Assembly (NCBI GenBank): GCA_903927005.1 | Contig: CAIYLH010000100.1 | Coordinates: forward strand, 1 to 49,999 | Direction: 5' to 3' | DNA length: 49,999 nucleotides | Origin: an uncultured Pseudomonadota bacterium | Lineage (GTDB): Bacteria; Pseudomonadota; Gammaproteobacteria; Steroidobacterales; Steroidobacteraceae | Part shown: piece after piece, positions 1 to 8,273 of the stretch | How the letters are laid out: each line of letters begins with the position of its first letter | Position numbering within the stretch: position 1 is the stretch's first letter | The notes under the pieces: model-generated | The model's input: only the letters and a program-made list of their open reading frames with translations | Database searches by the model: none | Told to the model about the DNA's origin: nothing | Program-made: the position numbers and the translations under genes

Positions 1-130
1 GGATCACATCGCCCACGACGATAGTCTGATACGTATTCACGAATTTCGAAGGCTCAAGCCACGGATAGGACTCGCGGCGCAACTTGAAGCGCAGCGTGCG
101 GGTCACGGTCGGGACTGGAGTCTTGGGCAT
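1..130 (-). pseudogene. TnpB-like (IS200/IS605 OrfB) remnant, internally deleted and cut by the window edge
   Basis: Reading leftward from an ATG at 130 gives 43 codons running off the window. The N-terminal part, RTLRFKLRRESYPWLE, resembles the start of IS200/IS605 OrfB (TnpB) proteins. A few residues later comes TYQTIVVGDV, which resembles the conserved central strand of TnpB (the 'IVVGDV/N' block that carries the first RuvC aspartate). In complete TnpB proteins these blocks are separated by well over one hundred residues. Here only about five residues (PSKFV) lie between them, so the frame is open but a large internal piece appears to be missing. I read it as a decaying insertion-sequence gene; whether the rest lies to the left is not visible. 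Assignment is from memory of the family, not from a search. Confidence 0.5.
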
Positions 131-496
131 TGGCGCGATTTTACTGGGGCCACCTGCTGCGGCGTACGCGAGAAATTGCCCAGTTCGTACAGATATCGAG
201 CGATCCACTGCAGCCCGGCAACGAGCGCGGCATGAGCCCTAAACACTTGGCCGCAGCTCCTTGTGCTGGCGCAACTGTCGCAGCGGGGTCAGCGCGTCCC
301 TGCGCTTCCGTTGCCTGCGTGCTGGGAAAGCGCGCCGGTTGCTTGTGCCTCACTTTGAGCCACTCACGTCCGTAGGCCTCGGTCGTGATCTGCGCCAGCA
401 GATCGCAGTGCTCGCGTCGGCGCCCCAAAGGTCAGACAATCTCTCGGTCGGCAGCCTGCCGGCGATACGCCGCGCGGTGCGCGGGCCGGGGGCCAT
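131..496. other. Intergenic stretch between the tnpB remnant and the amidase
   Basis: About 366 bases without a gene I can support. The open frames on both strands are short, and their second halves are arginine/alanine-rich translations typical of GC-rich noncoding sequence. The right end (488-492, GGGGG) supplies a ribosome binding site for the amidase. No convincing -35/-10 pair or terminator hairpin was found. Confidence 0.5.
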
Positions 497-2062
497 ATGG
501 ATCGCAGACGCTTCATGCAGACAGTAGCGACTCTGGCGGCGACCGGGGCAGGTGCCGCCAGTGCCAGCGTTGCCAGCAACGCTGGCGGCAAGTATTCGCC
601 CGTCGAGGCCTCGTTCGCGGTGCTTGCCGCGGCTCAGGCGGCAGGCGTCACCAGCGCCGAGGGGCTGGTGCGCGCATACCTGAACAGGATCGAGCGTTAC
701 GACCACGCCGGACCTGCGTATCGCTCGGTGCTGGCCATCAGCCCCGATGTGCTCGATGCTGCGCGTGCGCTGGACGCGGAGCGTCGTGCCGGTCGCGTGC
801 GCGGGCCGCTGCACGGGCTGCCGTTGCTGATCAAGGACAATATCGCCACTGCCGATCGGATGGCGACGACTGCCGGTTCACTGGCGCTCGCGCGCGCGTT
901 CCATCGGCAGGATGCTGTGCTGGTTGCGCGACTGCGCGCGGCCGGTGCGCTGGTGCTGGGCAAGGCGAACCTGAGCGAGTGGGCCAACGGCCGTTCGACG
1001 CATTCGTGCAGCGGTTGGAGCGGCGTGGGAGGTCAGACCCGTAATGCCTATGACCGGCAACGCAACCCTTCCGGCTCCAGTGCGGGCTCCGCCGTTGCCA
1101 CTGCCGCCAGTTTCTGCGCGGCGGCGATCGGTTCCGAGACTGACGGCTCGGTGTTGGCGCCGTCCTCTCTCAATGGGGTGGTCGGGCTCAAGCCCACCGC
1201 CGGGCTCGTCAGCGGCGCCGGCATCGTGCCGCTATCGCCACGCCAGGACACGGCCGGTCCGATCGGCCGCTGCGTCGCCGACGTCGCAGCGCTCGCCACG
1301 GTGATCGCCGACAAGCCGCTGGGCTATGGCAAGCAGGGCGCTGATCTGGAGGCATTCCGATTGCAAGGCGTGCGCATCGGCGCGCTGCCGCCGTCGCGCG
1401 GCGCGCATCCCGAGGCGGCGCGTGTCTATGGCGCAGCGCGCGCAGCGTTGCTTGCCGAAGGTGCTGTGCTGATCGATCTGGAGCTGCCGCAGGCGCTCGG
1501 TGAGACCGATGAGGCTGAGAATACCGCGATGCAGTACGAGTTCAAGGCAGCGATCGACAGCTACCTCGCCGCGCTGGACCCCGCGTTCGGCGCCGCTCGT
1601 AGTCTTAAGCAACTGATTGAATTCAATCGTGCGCACGCGCGCGAGGAGCTGGCGGTGTTCGGCCAGGAGGTGTTCGAGATGGCGGCGGCCCGCGGACCAT
1701 TGACCGACCAGCTGTACCTCGACGCGCTGCAGACCCTCGAGCGGAACGCCGATCGCGAGGGCCTTGCCGCCTTGTTCGCGCAGCAGGGCGTCGAGGTGCT
1801 GATAGCGCCAGGCAGCGGACCTGCCGATCTGATCGACGCTGTCTGGGGGGATCGCCCGGGAGACGGCGGCTGGCCGGCTATTGCGTCGGCCGCGGCGATC
1901 GCCGGCTACCCGAGCCTGACGGTGCCGGCCGGCATGATTCGTGGGCTGCCTATCGGGCTCGTGCTGGTCGCGCCCCGCGGTCGCGACGGCCTGCTGCTGC
2001 AGGTCGGCCGGGCGTTCGAGCGCGCCTCTGGCGCGCGTGTCGCCCCGGTCGTGAGCGCATGA
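497..2062 (+). CDS. Amidase-signature family hydrolase with Tat-type signal
   Basis: 521 residues. It belongs to the amidase-signature family, which hydrolyses carboxamides with a Ser-cisSer-Lys triad. The triad is visible: Lys113 in LLIKDNI, Ser194 in the PSGSSAGSA glycine/serine loop, and Ser218 in GSETDGS. The N-terminus has a twin-arginine-like MDRRRFMQTVATLAA followed by an Ala-rich stretch, so export by Tat is likely. Length fits the family (about 450-550). The start at 497 is preceded by GGGGG at 488-492. It is first in a run of plus-strand genes but is separated from the next by 47 bases carrying that gene's own -10-like box. The substrate cannot be inferred: homologues act on indoleacetamide, peptide amides, aryl amides and others. 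It is not GatA, since no GatB/C partner is present and GatA is not exported. Confidence 0.85.
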   Translation: MDRRRFMQTVATLAATGAGAASASVASNAGGKYSPVEASFAVLAAAQAAGVTSAEGLVRAYLNRIERYDHAGPAYRSVLAISPDVLDAARALDAERRAGRVRGPLHGLPLLIKDNIATADRMATTAGSLALARAFHRQDAVLVARLRAAGALVLGKANLSEWANGRSTHSCSGWSGVGGQTRNAYDRQRNPSGSSAGSAVATAASFCAAAIGSETDGSVLAPSSLNGVVGLKPTAGLVSGAGIVPLSPRQDTAGPIGRCVADVAALATVIADKPLGYGKQGADLEAFRLQGVRIGALPPSRGAHPEAARVYGAARAALLAEGAVLIDLELPQALGETDEAENTAMQYEFKAAIDSYLAALDPAFGAARSLKQLIEFNRAHAREELAVFGQEVFEMAAARGPLTDQLYLDALQTLERNADREGLAALFAQQGVEVLIAPGSGPADLIDAVWGDRPGDGGWPAIASAAAIAGYPSLTVPAGMIRGLPIGLVLVAPRGRDGLLLQVGRAFERASGARVAPVVSA

Positions 2063-2097
2063 TGACGCGCGGCTGGCTGCATGGGTCGGCCGTGCGC

Positions 2098-2103
2098 TAG
2101 TCT
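2098..2103 (+). promoter_or_regulatory. -10-like box (TAGTCT) directly before the DsbA-like gene
   Basis: TAGTCT ends six bases before the ATG at 2110, so transcription from it would begin at or next to the start codon and give a leaderless mRNA. No Shine-Dalgarno sequence lies between box and ATG. No good -35 hexamer is present 16-18 bases upstream. Confidence 0.45.
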
Positions 2104-2109
2104 CTGGCC

Positions 2110-2775
2110 ATGAGCAAGCCCATTGCCATCGATATCTATTCAGACGCCGTCTGTCCGTGGTGCTACCTCGGCAAGCGCCGTCTCGAAGCGGCGCTACGCA
2201 TGCGGCCGGACCTCGTGGCCACGGTGCGCTGGAAGCCGTTCGAGCTCAATCCCGACCTGCCGCCCGAAGGCGCCGACCGCGCGACCTACATCGCGGCCAA
2301 GTTTGGCGACTCGGCGCGTTTCGCCGCCGCGCAGGCGAAGCTGGTGGAGCTGGGAGGCGAGGTGGGGATTGCGTTTCGCTTTGGCCAGATCGCGCGGGTG
2401 CCGAACACGCGCGCCGCGCATGCACTGGTGGCGCTGGCGGGCGAGCATGCCGATGCGGTCGTCGAGGCGATTTTCGCGGCCTACTTCGAGCGGGGCGAGG
2501 ACATTGGCGAGCTCGACGTATTGGCTGGCGCGGCTAGCGGCGCGGGTCTGGACGGTGCTGCGCTGCGTACGCGCCTGGCTGCCCGCGAGGGCTTCGCCGA
2601 GGTTGAGGCCGATGAGGCGGTCGGCCGCGAGCTGGGCATCAGCGGCGTGCCCTTCTTCGTGCTCGCCGGCCGCTGGGCACTGTCCGGCGCGCAGGAGCCG
2701 GCCCAGATCATTGCGGCGCTCGAGCAGGTGCGCGACACCCTCGCGCGCGAGCAGGGCACGACCGCTCTACGCTGA
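2110..2775 (+). CDS. DsbA-family (FrnE-like) thiol-disulfide oxidoreductase
   Basis: 221 residues. The thioredoxin-fold DsbA subfamily known as FrnE/2-hydroxychromene-2-carboxylate isomerase-like is recognisable from DAVCPWCYLGKRRLE, with the CPWC redox pair at residues 15-18, the KPFELNPDLPPEG segment, and the cis-proline loop GISGVPFFV near residue 180. The helical insertion between these is of normal size. There is no signal peptide, so it is probably cytoplasmic, as for FrnE proteins of other bacteria, which are linked to oxidative stress and disulfide handling. No Shine-Dalgarno is present; a -10-like box six bases upstream suggests leaderless expression. The downstream amidohydrolase starts 84 bases later with its own ribosome binding site. 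Whether it isomerises disulfides or oxidises thiols cannot be told from the sequence. Confidence 0.88.
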   Translation: MSKPIAIDIYSDAVCPWCYLGKRRLEAALRMRPDLVATVRWKPFELNPDLPPEGADRATYIAAKFGDSARFAAAQAKLVELGGEVGIAFRFGQIARVPNTRAAHALVALAGEHADAVVEAIFAAYFERGEDIGELDVLAGAASGAGLDGAALRTRLAAREGFAEVEADEAVGRELGISGVPFFVLAGRWALSGAQEPAQIIAALEQVRDTLAREQGTTALR

Positions 2776-2859
2776 GTATGCTGGTCGCCGCCCGGCCCAC
2801 TGTCGGGCTGTGCGGGCGTGCCCCCTGAGATGAGTCCCACTGTTGGACAGGAGTTGACG

Positions 2860-4137
2860 ATGAAACGAGTAGTTGCCGGCATAGTGCTGTCCCTGGCCGG
2901 ATGCACCGTCGCCCAGGCCGATACGGTCGTCGTGACCGCCGCGCGGATGATCGACGTGCTCGCGAGCCGTGTCATCGACAAGCCCCAGCTTACGATCACC
3001 GACGGCCGGATCGTGGCGATCACGGCACAGGGCGCGCCGATACCGGCTGGCGCGCGCCGCGTCGAGCTGCCAGGCCAGACCCTGCTGCCGGGTTTGATCG
3101 ACATGCACGTGCACCTGACCATCGATCCGGCGCTGGGCGGTTATCGCGGTCTGGAGTACACCGACAACTTCTGGACTGTGGTCGGCGTTGCGAACGCGAA
3201 GAAGACGCTCGAGGCGGGCTTCACGACCGTGCGCAATGTCGGCTCCTCCAACTTTGATGACGTGGCGCTCAAGCAGGGCATCGAGGGCGGTTACGTGCCC
3301 GGCCCGCGGCTCGTGCCGGCCACCTACGCGATCGGGGCGACTGGCGGTCACTGCGACGCGACCGAGTTCCCGCCGTCGGTGAAGGTACCGACGCCGGCGG
3401 TTGCGGACGGTCCCGATGCGATCCGCGCGACGGTGCGGATGCTGCGCAAGTATGGCGCCGAGGTGATCAAGTTCTGCGGTACCGGTGGTGTGTTCTCGAA
3501 GACCGACTCGGTCGGTGGTCAGCAGTACTCGCTGGTGGAGATGACGGCGCTGGTCGAGGAGGCCCATCGGCTGGGTCTGAAGGTCGCCGTGCACGCCCAT
3601 GGCGCGGCTGGCATCAAGGACGCGCTGCGTGCCGGCGTCGACACGATCGAGCACGCCAGCCTCGCCGACGAGGAGTCGTTCCTGCTCGCCAAGCAGCATG
3701 GCGCGTACTTCTCGATGGACATCTACGATGACGACTACATCCTCGCTGAGGGCGAGAAGAACGGCACGTTCAAGGAGTCGCTGGAGAAGGAGCGGTTGAT
3801 CGGTCGCCAGCAGCGCGAGACGTTCAAGGCCGCGACCGCTGCGGGCGTGAAGATGGTGTTCGGCACCGATGGCGGTGTCTACCCGAACGGCGACAATGCC
3901 AAGCAATTTGCGACGATGGTGGCCTGGGGCATGACGCCGATGCAGGCGCTGCGCGCGGCGACCGTCACGGCCGCCGAGGCGCTGGGACGCTCTGCCGACG
4001 TCGGCGCGATCGCGGTGGGTCGTTACGGCGATCTGGTGGCGGTCGATGGCGATCCGCTTGCGGATGTCACAACGCTGCAGTCGGTGTCATTCGTGATGAA
4101 GGGTGGCGTCGTCTACAAGGGCGGAGCATCCCGCTGA
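2860..4137 (+). CDS. Exported metal-dependent amidohydrolase (Xaa-Pro dipeptidase/imidazolonepropionase-like)
   Basis: 425 residues from ATG 2860, chosen because AGGAG lies at 2849-2853; an in-frame start at 2818 would add 14 unlikely residues. The amidohydrolase metal ligands are all visible: DMHVH (His83, His85), the carboxylatable lysine in EVIKFCG (Lys204), VHAHG (His247), IEHAS (His265) and FGTDGG (Asp337). The N-terminus MKRVVAGIVLSLAGC fits a lipobox (LAGC, Cys15), and a Sec signal peptidase I site (AQA/D at 20/21) is also possible, so it is either a lipoprotein or periplasmic. Members of this group hydrolyse Xaa-Pro dipeptides, cyclic imides or organophosphates; the substrate is unresolved. 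The short-chain dehydrogenase starts 10 bases after its stop, so the two are probably cotranscribed. Confidence 0.87.
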   Translation: MKRVVAGIVLSLAGCTVAQADTVVVTAARMIDVLASRVIDKPQLTITDGRIVAITAQGAPIPAGARRVELPGQTLLPGLIDMHVHLTIDPALGGYRGLEYTDNFWTVVGVANAKKTLEAGFTTVRNVGSSNFDDVALKQGIEGGYVPGPRLVPATYAIGATGGHCDATEFPPSVKVPTPAVADGPDAIRATVRMLRKYGAEVIKFCGTGGVFSKTDSVGGQQYSLVEMTALVEEAHRLGLKVAVHAHGAAGIKDALRAGVDTIEHASLADEESFLLAKQHGAYFSMDIYDDDYILAEGEKNGTFKESLEKERLIGRQQRETFKAATAAGVKMVFGTDGGVYPNGDNAKQFATMVAWGMTPMQALRAATVTAAEALGRSADVGAIAVGRYGDLVAVDGDPLADVTTLQSVSFVMKGGVVYKGGASR

Positions 4138-4147
4138 GCGGGGCTGC

Positions 4148-4894
4148 ATGCGCCAGCGCATCCTGATCACTGGCGCGAGCACGGGACTTGGGCGTGGCAT
4201 GGCGCTTGAGTTCGCGGCGCGTGGCCGCGACCTTGCGTTGTGCGCGCGTCGCGTCGAGCTGCTCGAGCTGCTGCAGGCGCAGATCAAGGCGAGCTATCCC
4301 GGTGTCCGGGTCGTGATCCGTGCGCTGGACGTCAACGACCATGCGCGCGTGTTCGCAGTCTTCCGCGAGCTGCGTGACGAGCTCGGTGGGCTGGACCGGA
4401 TCATCGTCAACGCCGGCATTGGCGGCTGCGTGCCGGTCGGGACCGGCGGCTTCGCCGCCAACCGCGCGACCGCAGAGACCAACTTCGTCGCCGCCCTCGC
4501 GCAGTGTGAGGCGGCGGTCGAGATCTTCCGCGCCGCGGGTGCGGGGCACCTGGTGACGATCAGCTCAGTGGCCGCGATCCGCGGCTTGCCGCGTGCGCAG
4601 ACGGTCTATGCCGCCACCAAGGCGGGGCTGGCGTCGCTGACCGAGGGCATCCGGGCGGAGCTTTGGAATACGCAGATTTGGGTCAGCGCGATCTATCCTG
4701 GCTACATCGAGTCAGATATCAGCTCCAGCGCCCGCAAGCGCCCGTTCCTGGTCGATACCCTGACCGGCTGCCGCGCGCTGTTCAAGGCGATCGAGAGCGA
4801 GCGGCCGCGCGTGTTCGTGCCGCGCTGGCCATGGGCAGTCATCTCGATGCTGATGCGTCACGTTCCGCTGGGATTGCTGGTGAGGTTCCTCTAA
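4148..4894 (+). CDS. Short-chain dehydrogenase/reductase (SDR)
   Basis: 248 residues starting MRQRILITGASTGLGRG. The classical SDR signatures are present: cofactor motif TGASTGLG (residues 8-15), NAG at 88-90, catalytic Asn112, Ser140 in TISSVAA, and YAATK with Tyr154 and Lys158. Start at 4148 is 10 bases after the amidohydrolase stop and follows GGGG at 4140-4143; the in-frame ATG at 4103 would overlap that gene's end and add a non-SDR leader. The C-terminus carries WPWAVISMLMRHVPLGLLVRFL, a hydrophobic amphipathic tail seen in membrane-associated SDRs, so it may act on a lipophilic alcohol or ketone. It overlaps the next gene by one base (TAATG). The substrate and cofactor preference are not evident. 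Confidence 0.88.
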   Translation: MRQRILITGASTGLGRGMALEFAARGRDLALCARRVELLELLQAQIKASYPGVRVVIRALDVNDHARVFAVFRELRDELGGLDRIIVNAGIGGCVPVGTGGFAANRATAETNFVAALAQCEAAVEIFRAAGAGHLVTISSVAAIRGLPRAQTVYAATKAGLASLTEGIRAELWNTQIWVSAIYPGYIESDISSSARKRPFLVDTLTGCRALFKAIESERPRVFVPRWPWAVISMLMRHVPLGLLVRFL

Positions 4895-5322
4895 TGCTCG
4901 AACTGGGTTGCCCCGATCTTGCCCGCGATCCACTCGCGATCTGCGTCGTCAAGGATGAGGTCGTGGAGGTTGAGTTCGCAGCTGTGGCCGGGCTTGTGAT
5001 GAGCGCGGTGGGCCCTAACCACTATGTCGCCGGCGATGCGCTTGTCAGCGGCTCTACCGGTGATCGCTGGTGCGTATCGCGCGAACGGTTTGATGCCAAA
5101 TACCGGCCGGCCGCCGGTCAGGCGCCAGGCGCGCCTGGGGCCTACCGCAATGTGCCGGTGTCCGTCTGGGCGAAGCAGATCGCCGAGCCGTTTCACATTG
5201 CGCGTGCGCCGGGCGGCGATGTGTTGAGTGGCGAGGCGGGGGACTGGGCGTTGCAATACGCGCCAAACGACTGCGGCCTCGTGGCCAGGCTGCGCTTCGA
5301 GGCGGTCTACCGATCGCGCTAG
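4894..5322 (+). CDS. Small uncharacterised protein, PGDYG-domain-like
   Basis: 142 residues, translationally coupled to the SDR (start and stop overlap as TAATG). It is soluble, with no signal or membrane segment. The C-terminal half has VWAKQIAEPFHIARAP, then GEAGDWALQYAP and a conserved-looking LVARLRFEAVYR end. This pattern resembles the small PGDYG-domain proteins, which have a G-x-PGDY-like core, though here the core reads AGDW. The N-terminal half (VVKDEVVEVEFA...GSTGDRW) looks like a related repeat of the same beta-rich unit. No catalytic motif is recognisable. Codon use matches the neighbours and the frame is uninterrupted, so it is a real gene; the family name is tentative. Confidence 0.7.
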   Translation: MLELGCPDLARDPLAICVVKDEVVEVEFAAVAGLVMSAVGPNHYVAGDALVSGSTGDRWCVSRERFDAKYRPAAGQAPGAPGAYRNVPVSVWAKQIAEPFHIARAPGGDVLSGEAGDWALQYAPNDCGLVARLRFEAVYRSR

Positions 5323-5369
5323 TGGGCGGAAGGCCCGGACCGCGTTGCCGCAGTCCGGACCGTCGTTCG

Positions 5370-7973
5370 TCAGCGGCGGTAGGTGAAGGTCAGGCCTACC
5401 GTGCGCGGCCGGAACGTCCAGTTGCGCTCAAGTCGGGTGGTGGAGGAGTTCACGCCCTCCGGCGCTGTGCCTGGATTGATCGAGTAGTTGTAGTTGGTGG
5501 CCGTGCGCGAGTCGAACAGGTTGTCGACGAACGCTGCCACCTGCCAGTCGCCAAACGTCATGCCCCAGCGCGCCGTCACGAAGTTGGTCGCAGGCAGCAT
5601 GTAGTTCGCGTCGTCGAACTGAGCCGTGGTCGGATCCTGTCCGGGCGCCAGCCACTTGCCCTTGCCCTGGTACTGATAGTCGCCGCGCACGTACGACTCG
5701 TGCCCGAACGCGGTAAACCGGTACTGGAGGCCGAGCGAGACCGTCGCCGGCGAGCCCGGCTGCCCACCTTGACCTGCAATCGCATTGCCCGATGCGGCGA
5801 CGGGCGGCATGGGGCTGGTGCTGCCGTCGGGGTTGGTGATGACATGAATGGGACCGACGAAGCTGTCCTTCGTGTAGCGCGAGTCGGTGTAACCGGCCGC
5901 CAGTTCCGCGGTGAAGTTGTCGGTGACGGCGAACTCCGCCTGGATGTCGGCGCCCTTGGCAACCGCCTCGCCGAGGTTCTGGATCCACGAGATCTGGCAG
6001 ATCGGTGGCAGCACGGTCTGTTGGATGTCGTGCCACTTGATGTAGTAGATGCTGGTCGCAATGCGGATCCGGTTGTCGAAGTTGTTCTTCGAGCCGACCT
6101 CATAGCTTTGGACCGTGTCCGAGTTATAGGTCGCGGGGGATTCGCTGATGCCGAAGCTTTCGAAGTCGCCGGCGCAGGCGACCTGCGGGACCGGATTGTT
6201 CGCGCCGCCCGGCCGGAAGCCCTTGGAGTAGGTGGCGTAGTACAGGTTGTTCGGGTCGTGCTGATACGACAGACCGAGCTTCGGCGTGAAGACGTTTTCC
6301 GCGTGGCTGCCCGACAGCCAGACATCAGGGCCGAACAGCTGCGCCCCGCCGGTGACCGTGTCGAAGGAATACTTCACCTTGGCGAAGCGTGCGCCGACCA
6401 CGGCTTTTAACGTGTCGGTGAGCGCGTAGCTGCTCTCGCCATAGATGGCGAACTGCTCGTCTTTTGCGCGCGTGCGCAGGAAGTAGGAGCTGTTCGGATC
6501 GATACCTGTGACCAGCGGCATCGGCACGGCCAGGGAGGGATCCGGGTTGCTGCCATTGTTGGCGCCGAACGCGTCGAGGATGTAGTTGCCGCCCTCTGGT
6601 GCACTGATGCCGGCAGCCGGGTAATACGCCGCGAGCAGCGCATTCAGGCCGGGATCATGCAGCTGCTCAAGGTAGGCCTGCCGGTTGGAGCTGTAGAACA
6701 GCCCAGCCGTCCAGACGAGCTTTGCGTTCGGATCCGTGGACTGCAGGCGGAACTCCTGCGCAAAATTCTGCTGACCGTTGTCTACAGTTGCGGGTGCGCG
6801 GTAGCCGGGTGAGCCGCCGAGGTGGACGCCGGTGTTGTCGAGGAACAGCGGGAAGTCCGGCGCCGGATCTACTGAACTGTAGAACCCCTGATTCATGAAC
6901 AGCGACTGGTAGAAGCCGAGGTTGTACATCGTGCCGTCGTAGCCGGTTGTTTCCTTGCGGTGGTAGTACGACGTGCTGGAGATGAACTTGACCGAGCCGA
7001 AGTCGCCCTCGACCTTCAGCGCCGGCAGGTAGAACGTGTCAGGCGTCGCCCGTCCAGTTGGATTGGCGCTGACGAAGCGGTGCGACGCGGGGTCCGAGTA
7101 CAACGGCCAGTAGTTCGAGACGTCGTTGGTCTTGCGGTCCTGGAAGTAGATGCTCGGGGTGAGCGTCCAGCGATCATTCGGCGCCCAGACTGCGGCGAGG
7201 CGCACCAGCGAGGTTTCGGTGTGGTTCGAATGCTTGTCTAGCATCACGGTCGGATCGGTCGCGTCGACGCGGTCGATCCAGCCGCCGTCACGGCGCGTCC
7301 AGACGGTGATGCGGGCGCCGAGCTTGCCGTCGATCAGCGGACCGCCGGCGGCGACGCCCGCCTCGTAGCTCGGCTCCCCGCCGGGCGTAAACGACAGCTC
7401 GCCCCGGCCGTAGACGGAGTTCTTCGTCAGGCTAGGCTGGGTGGTGATGTAGCGAACCGTGCCGCCCTCGGAGCCTGCGCCGAACAAGGTGCCCTGCGGG
7501 CCGCGCAGGACCTCGACGCGCTCGATGTCGAAGGACTTCGGCAGCGACTCGTCCGGGTTGAACGCAATCGCACGCATCTGGATCGGTGTGTCGTCGATGT
7601 AGATGCCGGTGGTGCCGGCGCCGCCTGAGGAGGCGATGCCACGAATCGAGATATTGGCGGTGCCGGAGTTGTCGATGCTGATGCCCGGCGTGAAGCGCGC
7701 AATGTCCTGAATGTCCTTGATGCCGCGCAGGTCCAGTCCCTCGGAGGTGATTGCCGTGACGCTGATGGCCACCTTGCTCAGGGACTCTTCATGGCGCGTT
7801 GCCGTGACGACGATTTCCTCGAGCTGGGGGGCGGCGGTCCGCTCGGGGGCCGGGGCGGTCTGCGCGACGGCTCCGGCGGCGGCCAGTGAAAGGCTCGTGG
7901 CGACGGCCATTCCAACGGTGAGTCCGGCCTTGCGAGCCAACAGCAGCCCGTGCAACGCGTTTCCTGATCGCAT
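5370..7973 (-). CDS. TonB-dependent outer membrane receptor
   Basis: 867 residues. It is an outer membrane beta-barrel with a plug for energised uptake of a large ligand. A signal peptide (about residues 1-37, ending AGAVA) is followed by the TonB box region LEEIVVTATRHEE, the plug (about 50-170) with IERVEVLRGPQGTLFGAG, and a long barrel. The C-terminus ends LTFTYRR rather than with the usual terminal aromatic residue. Start 7973 is preferred over the in-frame ATG at 7988 because AAGGGG lies six to seven bases before it, and 7988 has no ribosome binding site. It is divergent from the spermidine dehydrogenase gene, across a roughly 300-bp control region. The ligand is unknown. The plug style (FTPGISIDNSG..) is that of the broad family that takes up sterols, glycans or aromatic compounds as well as iron chelates. 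Confidence 0.93.
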   Translation of the reverse strand: MRSGNALHGLLLARKAGLTVGMAVATSLSLAAAGAVAQTAPAPERTAAPQLEEIVVTATRHEESLSKVAISVTAITSEGLDLRGIKDIQDIARFTPGISIDNSGTANISIRGIASSGGAGTTGIYIDDTPIQMRAIAFNPDESLPKSFDIERVEVLRGPQGTLFGAGSEGGTVRYITTQPSLTKNSVYGRGELSFTPGGEPSYEAGVAAGGPLIDGKLGARITVWTRRDGGWIDRVDATDPTVMLDKHSNHTETSLVRLAAVWAPNDRWTLTPSIYFQDRKTNDVSNYWPLYSDPASHRFVSANPTGRATPDTFYLPALKVEGDFGSVKFISSTSYYHRKETTGYDGTMYNLGFYQSLFMNQGFYSSVDPAPDFPLFLDNTGVHLGGSPGYRAPATVDNGQQNFAQEFRLQSTDPNAKLVWTAGLFYSSNRQAYLEQLHDPGLNALLAAYYPAAGISAPEGGNYILDAFGANNGSNPDPSLAVPMPLVTGIDPNSSYFLRTRAKDEQFAIYGESSYALTDTLKAVVGARFAKVKYSFDTVTGGAQLFGPDVWLSGSHAENVFTPKLGLSYQHDPNNLYYATYSKGFRPGGANNPVPQVACAGDFESFGISESPATYNSDTVQSYEVGSKNNFDNRIRIATSIYYIKWHDIQQTVLPPICQISWIQNLGEAVAKGADIQAEFAVTDNFTAELAAGYTDSRYTKDSFVGPIHVITNPDGSTSPMPPVAASGNAIAGQGGQPGSPATVSLGLQYRFTAFGHESYVRGDYQYQGKGKWLAPGQDPTTAQFDDANYMLPATNFVTARWGMTFGDWQVAAFVDNLFDSRTATNYNYSINPGTAPEGVNSSTTRLERNWTFRPRTVGLTFTYRR

Positions 7974-8042
7974 CAATATCCCCTTCATTTGGCTAGGTCT
8001 TGCGCCGGCATCCCTGCGGCTCTAAATCGTCGGTGTGATCCC

Positions 8043-8071
8043 ACCATAGCGCCGTCGTTTATCAAACGCAA
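8043..8071 (-). promoter_or_regulatory. Predicted sigma-70-type promoter for the TonB-dependent receptor
   Basis: On the minus strand TTGCGT (8071-8066) is followed after exactly 17 bases by TATGGT (8048-8043). Transcription would start near 8036, giving a 5' leader of roughly 63 bases before the ATG at 7973. Confidence 0.5.
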
Positions 8072-8096
8072 TTTCGCTGCGGCGGCCGAAATAATC

Positions 8097-8112
8097 GTTG
8101 CTGCTTCGCAAC
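8097..8112. repeat. Inverted repeat GTTGC-N6-GCAAC in the divergent control region
   Basis: Perfect 5-bp arms with a 6-base spacer, lying between the two divergent promoters and upstream of both -35 boxes. The geometry suits a dimeric regulator. It matches the 5-N6-5 layout of a second repeat at 8176-8191, but the sequences differ. Confidence 0.35.
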
Positions 8113-8147
8113 AAGGATAGTGCTTGCTCATCTGAGATCGCAGATTC

Positions 8148-8191
8148 TTGACGCCGCCAGCCCGGCCGGGTAGCGTGTGGCGGCAACCACA
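8148..8191 (+). promoter_or_regulatory. Predicted promoter of the polyamine operon with overlapping inverted repeat
   Basis: TTGACG (8148-8153), a 17-base spacer, then TAGCGT (8171-8176). An inverted repeat TGTGG-N6-CCACA at 8176-8191 covers the end of the -10 box and the expected start site near 8183, a typical repressor position. The GntR-family regulator encoded in the operon is the obvious candidate to bind it, but that is inference. The leader to the ATG at 8274 would be about 90 bases. Confidence 0.55.
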
Positions 8192-8273
8192 GCATGGCGT
8201 TGGCGGCTTAGAGCCGGCAACTGCCCGTCCAGGCCATCGGCCGGGACAACAACTAACTAGAGCAGGGGCAAGC

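Noticed and set aside
141-428. 95-codon minus-strand frame directly upstream of the tnpB remnant, with a protein-like start (REHCDLLAQITTEAYGREW)
   Set aside because: The second half is low-complexity GC-rich translation, no family is recognised, and there is no ribosome binding site. It could be a further insertion-sequence scrap, but the evidence is too thin.
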